Source: an uncultured Bacteroidales bacterium
GTDB taxonomy: Bacteria; Bacteroidota; Bacteroidia; Bacteroidales; WCHB1-69
DNA length: 18,614 bases
Reading direction: 5' to 3'
Assembly: GCA_946407715.1 (NCBI GenBank)
Contig: CAMJPH010000045.1
Location: forward strand, 1 to 18,614
Both the position numbers and the translations under genes were made by a program. The notes below the pieces were generated by a model that saw nothing but the letters and a program-made list of their open reading frames with translations, was not told the origin of the DNA and made no database searches. This document shows positions 14,482 to 18,614 of this stretch, piece by piece; within the stretch, counting starts at the first letter, position 1, and every line of letters begins with the position of its first letter.

Positions 14482-15963
14482 ATGATACCATACATCCTCA
14501 AAACTCTGCAACAAGAAGACCATGTGTTCGTGGAGCGGCTTGGCGCGTTCCGGACGCAGTTGAAACATGCCGTAGTCGAGAAAAATGTGATCTTTCCGCC
14601 GTATAATGAAGTTGTCTTTTCGCAGGATGATAGCGAGGAGAATAATTTCGCGCTTGCCAATCAGATCAGTCGTGAGAAGAAGTGCCTTTTTACAGAGGCT
14701 AATGAGCAGATTATGCGATGGGTTGATGAATTGCTTTCCGCTCTTCAGCATAACAAATCGGTTACGTATGAGGGCTTTGGCACGTTTATGCTGGACAAGA
14801 AGGGGAACATCTCCTTTGAGAGCGCGGTCGTGCCGCAGCTGAACAGTCAGTTTGAGGGGATGGAACCGATTGACATTAAGAACGTTGGTGTTGCCGTTGT
14901 TGAGGACGATGAACCGGTGAAGGTTGTGGAATCTGTGGAGGAACCCGAACCAGAGCCCGTCGTGGAGCCAGAACCTATTGCCGAACCTGAACCCGAATAT
15001 GTAGAGACGTTTCCTGAAACGTCTCTACAGTCCGAACCGGAATGTGTTGTTGAACCCGAGCCTGTAGGGGCGAATGATGATTCGCCCGAGGGTGAGACTG
15101 TGACGATTGAGGAACCTGTGGAGGAACCCGAACCAGAGCCCGTCGTGGAGCCAGAGCCCATAGCCGAACCTGAACCCGAATATGTAGAGACGTCTCCTGA
15201 AACGTCTCTACAGCCCGAACCGGAATGTGTTGTTGAACCCGAACCTGTAGGGGCGAATAATGATTCGCCCGATGATGAAAAGATGAAGGACGATGAAGGT
15301 GGCGATGAAATTGACGATGAAGATGACGATGAAGATGACGATGAAGATGACGATGAGGATGACGATGAGGATGACGATGAGGATGAGGATGAAGAGGATG
15401 ACGACGAAGAGGAGGAAGACGAGAAAAAGCACCACAAATTGGCCTGGCTGTGGATTTTGTTGCTGTTGTTGGTTGCCTTGGGTGCGCTTGGATTTGTCTT
15501 CAGAGACAAAATCACGTCGTTTTATCACCAATGGAAAGATAAGGAACAATCAGTGGAGCAAGATGTTACACCTGAAGTGACGGATGATGATAACCAGACA
15601 GCCACTTTTGAGGATGAATCGGTTGTGGACGAGGTGGAAGCGGTCGAGGAGGTTACCCCGGAGGTTGTGGAAGAGCCGACCCCGAAGCCGGTTGCTGCCG
15701 CTCCCGTGAAATCAACATCCGACGGAAAGTACGACTATATCCAGTTTGAGCAAGGCCGTTTCTACGTGATTGTCGGCAGTTTCCCCACCGAAAGCGATGT
15801 AGTAAAACATATCCGTAACAAGAGACTCGGCCAGTATTCACCTGTGATTGTGAAACAGGACGGCTTTAAAAATCTGCGTGTCTGCATCGGCGTCTTCAAC
15901 ACCGAGGCGGAGGCGGAGCAGTTCGGCAAGTCCACAAACCAAAATTATTGGGTGCTGAAATAG
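14482..15963 (+). CDS. HU-CCDC81 and SPOR domain membrane protein with an acidic, repeat-built linker
   Basis: The 493-residue protein begins with a domain resembling the HU-like CCDC81 clade of Bacteroidota (about 1-115, with V-T-Y-E-G-F-G-T-F near 94-102). A Pro/Glu-rich linker follows (140-268), made of two 61-residue repeats, then an almost pure Asp/Glu tract (about 275-314). One membrane helix (320-340), a second acidic linker, and a C-terminal SPOR domain (about 424-493) complete it. SPOR domains bind denuded peptidoglycan at division sites. The expected topology puts the HU-like domain and acidic tract in the cytoplasm and SPOR in the periplasm, so the protein may tether something in the cytoplasm, possibly nucleoid DNA, to the septal wall; that last point is inference. 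Four palindromic repeat copies are translated in its linker. Heptamer arrays flank both ends of the gene. Confidence 0.88.
   Translation: MIPYILKTLQQEDHVFVERLGAFRTQLKHAVVEKNVIFPPYNEVVFSQDDSEENNFALANQISREKKCLFTEANEQIMRWVDELLSALQHNKSVTYEGFGTFMLDKKGNISFESAVVPQLNSQFEGMEPIDIKNVGVAVVEDDEPVKVVESVEEPEPEPVVEPEPIAEPEPEYVETFPETSLQSEPECVVEPEPVGANDDSPEGETVTIEEPVEEPEPEPVVEPEPIAEPEPEYVETSPETSLQPEPECVVEPEPVGANNDSPDDEKMKDDEGGDEIDDEDDDEDDDEDDDEDDDEDDDEDEDEEDDDEEEEDEKKHHKLAWLWILLLLLVALGALGFVFRDKITSFYHQWKDKEQSVEQDVTPEVTDDDNQTATFEDESVVDEVEAVEEVTPEVVEEPTPKPVAAAPVKSTSDGKYDYIQFEQGRFYVIVGSFPTESDVVKHIRNKRLGQYSPVIVKQDGFKNLRVCIGVFNTEAEAEQFGKSTNQNYWVLK
15000..15029. repeat. palindromic repeat, element A, copy 1 inside the SPOR coding sequence
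   Basis: A perfect inverted repeat has 14-bp arms (TGTAGAGACGTTTC and its complement) around the central bases CT. It is read in frame as V-E-T-F-P-E-T-S-L-Q. The same left arm is found outside genes at 13636. Confidence 0.95.
15068..15087. repeat. palindromic repeat, element B, copy 1 inside the SPOR coding sequence
   Basis: Arms GGGCGAAT and ATTCGCCC, 8 bp each, surround GATG. It is preceded by GTAG, and is read in frame as part of V-G-A-N-D-D-S-P. A second copy lies 183 bp downstream. Confidence 0.8.
15183..15212. repeat. palindromic repeat, element A, copy 2 inside the SPOR coding sequence
   Basis: This copy is identical to copy 1 of element A except for one T-to-C change at 15194 in the left arm, which alters Phe to Ser. 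It lies at the 183-bp offset, so it was probably copied by the tandem duplication rather than inserted separately. Confidence 0.93.
15251..15270. repeat. palindromic repeat, element B, copy 2 inside the SPOR coding sequence
   Basis: Arms GGGCGAAT and ATTCGCCC are intact; the spacer is AATG instead of GATG. It is read as V-G-A-N-N-D-S-P and lies at the 183-bp offset from copy 1. Confidence 0.8.
15313..15423. repeat. GAT/GAC/GAA/GAG microsatellite coding for an Asp/Glu tract
   Basis: About 37 consecutive Asp/Glu codons form a low-complexity tract, with a 12-bp period (GATGACGATGAA, later GATGACGATGAG) in its first half. The tract precedes the membrane helix by a short basic stretch, E-K-K-H-H-K. 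Such tracts change length easily by replication slippage in multiples of three. Confidence 0.93.
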
Positions 15964-15997
15964 TTAGCAGTTAGCAGTTAGTAGTTAGCAATTAGCA
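15963..15997. repeat. GTTAGCA heptamer array starting at the SPOR gene stop
   Basis: Five units, GTTAGCA, GTTAGCA, GTTAGTA, GTTAGCA and ATTAGCA, start at the last base of the SPOR stop codon TAG. It shares its first 26 bases with the array at 14395. The rest of the gap up to pssA (15998-16047) shows only a weak AAGGC/GCCTT hairpin. Confidence 0.92.
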
Positions 15998-16047
15998 GTA
16001 GAAATAAAAGGCGATGGATTGCCTTGGAATTGAAACAGATAAAATCA

Positions 16048-16779
16048 ATGTCGAAAATTAACATTAAGAAACATATTCCGAACACGTTGACCTGTCTGAA
16101 CCTGGTTTGCGGCTGTTTCTCAATCTTGTCAGCGCTGAACGGCAACTTGACGTTGGCAGCCGTGTGGATTGTGGCGGCGGCTGTCTTTGACTTTTGCGAT
16201 GGTTTGAGCGCACGTCTGCTGAAGGTCACCTCCGACATCGGCAAGGAGCTGGATTCGCTTTCGGATGTGGTCTCTTTCGGAGTCGCTCCCACGATGATAG
16301 TCTATAAGTGGATGAGAATCTGCTTTTTACAGCTTACGCCGGCATCCCAGACCGCGTTTTCGTCGTTTCTGATTTACACGGTGTTCTTGGTGCCCGCTTT
16401 GTCGGCGGTGCGTCTGGCGCGATTCAACATCGACACGAAGCAGACGGTGAACTTCATCGGGATGCCCACGCCCGCGAACGCCCTGTTTTTAGGCTTCATC
16501 CCCGCCGCTGCCGAGTATGTCTCGATATTGAACAACTATTGGGTGGTCATGTGTTTTTCCCTCTTCTTCGCCGTGCTACTGGTCAGCCCCATCAATATGA
16601 TTTCGCTGAAATTCAAGAACTTCAAGTTCACGCCCATGAATATTGCGCGCTACGTGATTCTGGTGGTGGGCATTGTGCTGTTCTTAATTTTCAAATTGGG
16701 CGCGTTCCCGCTGATAATCTTCGGGTATCTGCTGGTTTCCATTTTTTATCACACTTTAACGAATTTGGAGGTAATATGA
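16048..16779 (+). CDS. pssA: CDP-diacylglycerol--serine O-phosphatidyltransferase
   Basis: This 243-residue inner-membrane enzyme makes phosphatidylserine from CDP-diacylglycerol and serine, the precursor of phosphatidylethanolamine. The CDP-alcohol phosphatidyltransferase signature DGxxARxxxxxxxxGxxxDxxxD is complete: D51, G52, A55, R56, G65, D69, D73. It lies after the first two hydrophobic helices, and further helices follow to the C-terminus. The N-terminal I-P-N-x-L-T-C-L-N-L-x-x-G motif supports PssA over PgsA. I chose ATG 16048, whose product starts M-S-K-I-N-I-K-K-H-I-P-N; the in-frame TTG at 16024 would only add eight residues. Its stop overlaps the next gene's start (ATGA) and an AGG-rich ribosome-binding stretch lies in its last codons. 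Confidence 0.92.
   Translation: MSKINIKKHIPNTLTCLNLVCGCFSILSALNGNLTLAAVWIVAAAVFDFCDGLSARLLKVTSDIGKELDSLSDVVSFGVAPTMIVYKWMRICFLQLTPASQTAFSSFLIYTVFLVPALSAVRLARFNIDTKQTVNFIGMPTPANALFLGFIPAAAEYVSILNNYWVVMCFSLFFAVLLVSPINMISLKFKNFKFTPMNIARYVILVVGIVLFLIFKLGAFPLIIFGYLLVSIFYHTLTNLEVI
16767..16772 (+). promoter_or_regulatory. Shine-Dalgarno sequence for the LOG-family gene
   Basis: GGAGGT precedes the ATG at 16776 by 3 bp, in the last codons of pssA. Most genes in this window lack such a site, which supports coupled translation at the ATGA overlap. Confidence 0.55.
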
Positions 16780-17363
16780 AATATAAATCTTTAGCATTGT
16801 ATTGTGGTTCTTCCACAGGGAAAAATCCCGCGTATGCACAGGAAGCGGCGCGTTTTGGCAAAATGTGCGCCATAAAGTCGCTTACTCTCTATTATGGCGG
16901 TGGCTCTATCGGGCTGATGGGTGCTGCGGCCAAGGCGTCGCTCGAACACGGCGGGAAGGTTGTCGGCGTGGCTCCCGACTTTTTCACAAAAGGGGAGGTT
17001 TTGGCCACCAATCTCACCGAGATGATTATGGTGAAGACCATGAGCGAACGCAAGCAGTTGCTTGAGGAGCGGGCCGATGCCTTCGTGGTCTTCCCCGGCG
17101 GTTACGGCACGATGGACGAGCTTTTCGAGATGGTCACAGATGCGCAGTTAGGAATGCATTACAAGCCCATTGTCATTTATAACTATTTAGGTTTCTACGA
17201 CTTGTTGATTCGGCAATTGGACAAGTTTTTGGAAGAAGGATTTCTGCGCCCCTTCCATCGCGATTTGTTGATCCATGCGGAGAATTTGGACGAGCTGTTC
17301 TACCGTCTTGACACCTACGAGAACACCAACGACCATACTTGGTTGGAGAAAATCAAACACTAA
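16776..17363 (+). CDS. LOG-family protein (TIGR00730 type; cytokinin-riboside monophosphate phosphoribohydrolase-like)
   Basis: The 195-residue product carries the lysine-decarboxylase-like Rossmann fold signature: G-G-G-S-I-G-L-M-G at 41-49, M-S-E-R-K near 89-93, and P-G-G-Y-G-T-M-D-E at 107-115 with the catalytic glutamate E115 and arginine R92. Characterised members cleave nucleoside monophosphates to base and ribose 5-phosphate; they are often misnamed lysine decarboxylases. The ATG overlaps the pssA TGA by the ATGA arrangement, and GGAGG at 16767-16771 is an unusually good Shine-Dalgarno site for this phylum, so translation is coupled to pssA. A longer in-frame reading upstream is a shadow inside pssA. 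A physiological link with phospholipid synthesis is not implied by this alone. Confidence 0.92.
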   Translation: MKYKSLALYCGSSTGKNPAYAQEAARFGKMCAIKSLTLYYGGGSIGLMGAAAKASLEHGGKVVGVAPDFFTKGEVLATNLTEMIMVKTMSERKQLLEERADAFVVFPGGYGTMDELFEMVTDAQLGMHYKPIVIYNYLGFYDLLIRQLDKFLEEGFLRPFHRDLLIHAENLDELFYRLDTYENTNDHTWLEKIKH

Positions 17364-17375
17364 AGCGTAAAAGAT

Positions 17376-18530
17376 ATGCAGTTCAAGGATGTTTTGGTTG
17401 ACAAAGCTTTGAAACAGAAGTTGATAGACCTTGCACGTGCAGGTCGAGCCGCCCATGCGCAATTCTTCCTCGCGCAGCCAGGCAGTCACGCATTGGCATT
17501 GGCGGTGGCATACGGGCAGTATCTTTGTTGCGAACACCCGACGGAAACCGATTCCTGCGGCGAGTGTCCGTCATGCAAGCAATATGCCAAATTGTCACAC
17601 CCAGACCTCCACCTTTATTTCCCCAACTGTACGACGAAATCGGTGAAGAAAGATCCTGATTCTGCCCAATTGGCTTCGGAGTTTAAGGATTTCGTTCTCA
17701 AAAATGATTTCCATGTGGAAATTCACGATTGGTTGAGTGAGTTGGAAGGGGAGAACAAGCAGGCTTCCATCAACACTCGCGACTGTTCGGACATTCTGTA
17801 TCACAATAACATTCGTTCGCATCAGGACGGTTACAAGGTGTATATCCTGTGGTGTGTTGACCGGCTGTATCATTCTGCCGCACCGAAATTGCTGAAAACG
17901 TTGGAAGAACCGGAAAGCAAATCTGTCTTTATCCTGATTTCAGAGGAACCGGACAAAATTCTGAACACGATTTTGTCGCGCACGCAGTTGGTGAAAATAC
18001 CCCGCTTGACAGATGCGGATATAGCGGATAAGCTCCATCAAACTTACCCGGAAATCTCCCAAGAAGATGCTTCGGACATCGCGATTTTGGCAGACGGCGA
18101 TTACAACAAGGCGATGCGGATTGCCACGGACAATGAAGAGCAGAACCTTTTGTTACGGCAATTTGAGGTGTTTTTTGACAGCGTGATGGCTTTTGCGCAG
18201 AAAAAGAACCTTTTTGACGTGCAGTACGACCAAGTGCAGGTCGTTATAGACGAGGTGGTCAAGCAGGGACGTGAATATCAAAAACAGTTCCTTCTGTTAG
18301 TCCTGCGCATGTTGAGAAATACGCTTATGCAAAATTCCAGCAATGTGGGATTGCTGAAGGTGACACATCAGGAACAATCCGTGATTGCCAAATATCAGGG
18401 TGTTTTGAATCTGAAGCAGATTTCCTCCATGGCGGAGTTGTGCAACAAAGCGATTTATCACATTACACGAAACGGGAATTCGTCACTCATCCTCACGGAT
18501 TTGTATTTTCAGTTGGCGAAGTGCTTATAA
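17376..18530 (+). CDS. holB: DNA polymerase III delta-prime subunit (clamp-loader subunit)
   Basis: The 384-residue AAA+ protein is part of the clamp loader that places the sliding clamp on DNA. The P-loop position is degenerate (about 33-41, A-Q-P-G-S-H-A-L-A without the GKT/S), as expected for a delta-prime subunit that does not bind ATP. A zinc module C52-C61-C64-C67 follows, then the sensor-type region with L-L-K-T-L-E-E-P-E at 172-180 and the arginine-finger motif S-R-T at 201-203. The C-terminal helical collar region fills 230-384. Length and the H-P-D-L-H-L-Y-F-P segment match Bacteroidota proteins. It starts 12 bp after the LOG-family stop and is probably co-transcribed with pssA and that gene. 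Its 3' end runs into another heptamer repeat. Confidence 0.9.
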   Translation: MQFKDVLVDKALKQKLIDLARAGRAAHAQFFLAQPGSHALALAVAYGQYLCCEHPTETDSCGECPSCKQYAKLSHPDLHLYFPNCTTKSVKKDPDSAQLASEFKDFVLKNDFHVEIHDWLSELEGENKQASINTRDCSDILYHNNIRSHQDGYKVYILWCVDRLYHSAAPKLLKTLEEPESKSVFILISEEPDKILNTILSRTQLVKIPRLTDADIADKLHQTYPEISQEDASDIAILADGDYNKAMRIATDNEEQNLLLRQFEVFFDSVMAFAQKKNLFDVQYDQVQVVIDEVVKQGREYQKQFLLLVLRMLRNTLMQNSSNVGLLKVTHQEQSVIAKYQGVLNLKQISSMAELCNKAIYHITRNGNSSLILTDLYFQLAKCL

Positions 18531-18538
18531 TTGTTTTA

Positions 18539-18552
18539 AGTTTCAAGTTTCA
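18539..18552. repeat. AGTTTCA heptamer pair after holB
   Basis: Two exact AGTTTCA units lie 8 bp after the holB stop. It is the shortest of the arrays and alone would be ignored; it matters only as part of the pattern at gene 3' ends. Confidence 0.6.
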
Positions 18553-18562
18553 GGATAATTAA

Positions 18563-18614
18563 TTGAGTCCGCTTGAAAAAGTGCTCTCTTTCAAGAAGCC
18601 AATAGGCTACGCCG
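18563..18614 (+). other. possible start of a further gene cut by the right edge
   Basis: A frame beginning with TTG at 18563, directly after an in-frame TAA, reads S-P-L-E-K-V-L-S-F-K-K-P-I-G-Y-A to the edge and loosely resembles the N-terminus of ABC exporter proteins. The minus strand is also open from the edge to a TAA near 18536. The stretch contains a 7-bp inverted repeat, CTTGAAA/TTTCAAG (18572-18578 and 18589-18595). Neither reading can be settled with so little sequence. Confidence 0.2.

Larger units (their letters stand above)
14935..15273. repeat. 183-bp direct tandem repeat in the SPOR gene linker
   Basis: Copy 1 runs from 14935 to about 15090 and copy 2 from 15118 to about 15273, at an offset of exactly 183 bp (61 codons). 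Both encode E-E-P-E-P-E-P-V-V-E-P-E-P-I-A-E-P-E-P, then the palindrome-derived V-E-T-x-P-E-T-S-L-Q, then E-C-V-V-E-P-E-P-V-G-A-N. Few bases differ, so the duplication looks recent or is kept homogeneous. Confidence 0.93.

Noticed and set aside
14847..15515. A 222-residue minus-strand frame that is almost pure serine and glycine
   Set aside because: It is the antisense of the Asp/Glu and Pro/Glu repeat codons of the SPOR gene; composition is fully explained by that repeat.
16024..16047. TTG start for pssA, eight codons upstream
   Set aside because: The ATG at 16048 gives the usual N-terminus; the added residues are not family-like.
16308..16775. A long upstream extension of the LOG-family frame
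   Set aside because: The added part lies in a second frame over pssA, has no family similarity, and the true start is marked by GGAGG and the ATGA overlap.

Overview
This window looks like a chromosomal segment of a Bacteroidota bacterium, most likely a Bacteroidales-type anaerobe. The evidence is the gene set: an HU-CCDC81/SPOR protein, a very large TamB next to an AI-2E family permease, a Bacteroidota-style deoxynucleoside kinase, a KdsB and a Bacteroidota-like delta-prime subunit. One good match to the phylum's unusual promoter consensus (TTG, 19 bp, TAnnTTTG) sits upstream of tamB. No tRNA, rRNA, CRISPR array, insertion sequence or prophage gene was seen. The phylum assignment is inferred from protein families, not from a database search.

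Layout. The left edge holds the last 48 codons of an unidentified plus-strand gene. From about 204 to 9187 everything is on the minus strand, read right to left: tamB, an overlapping AI-2E permease gene, an HdrC-like iron-sulfur protein, an HdrD/DsrK-like protein fused to a membrane cytochrome-type domain, a small two-helix membrane protein and an O6-alkylguanine-DNA alkyltransferase. A 182-bp divergent promoter region (9188-9369) separates these from the plus-strand half. That half carries ornithine aminotransferase (rocD, with its own terminator), an OPT-family transporter, a deoxynucleoside kinase, kdsB, a large acidic HU-CCDC81/SPOR protein, pssA, a LOG-family protein translationally coupled to pssA, and holB.

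The genes are mostly envelope and housekeeping functions: TamB (lipid transport or assembly at the outer membrane), KdsB (activation of Kdo for LPS), PssA (phosphatidylserine for phosphatidylethanolamine), SPOR (peptidoglycan binding), and HolB with the deoxynucleoside kinase (DNA replication and dNTP salvage). The HdrC/HdrD pair is a candidate membrane electron-transfer module.

The most unusual content is repeat structure rather than a classical gene system. (1) From the OPT gene to the right edge, gene 3' ends and intergenic gaps are filled with short tandem arrays whose unit is always 7 bp but whose sequence changes from array to array (GTCTTAA, CTTATAA, GTTAGCA, GTTCCCA, ATCGCAA, AGTTTCA and degenerate forms). 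Several of these arrays contain or touch a stop codon. (2) A perfect 14-bp-arm palindrome (arm TGTAGAGACGTTTC) occurs between the deoxynucleoside kinase gene and kdsB, and also twice inside the reading frame of the SPOR gene. A second palindrome (arm GGGCGAAT) also lies there twice. In the SPOR gene these palindromes are translated as part of a Pro/Glu-rich linker that was duplicated as a 183-bp tandem. This resembles in-frame insertion of dispersed palindromic elements into a tolerant, disordered part of a protein.
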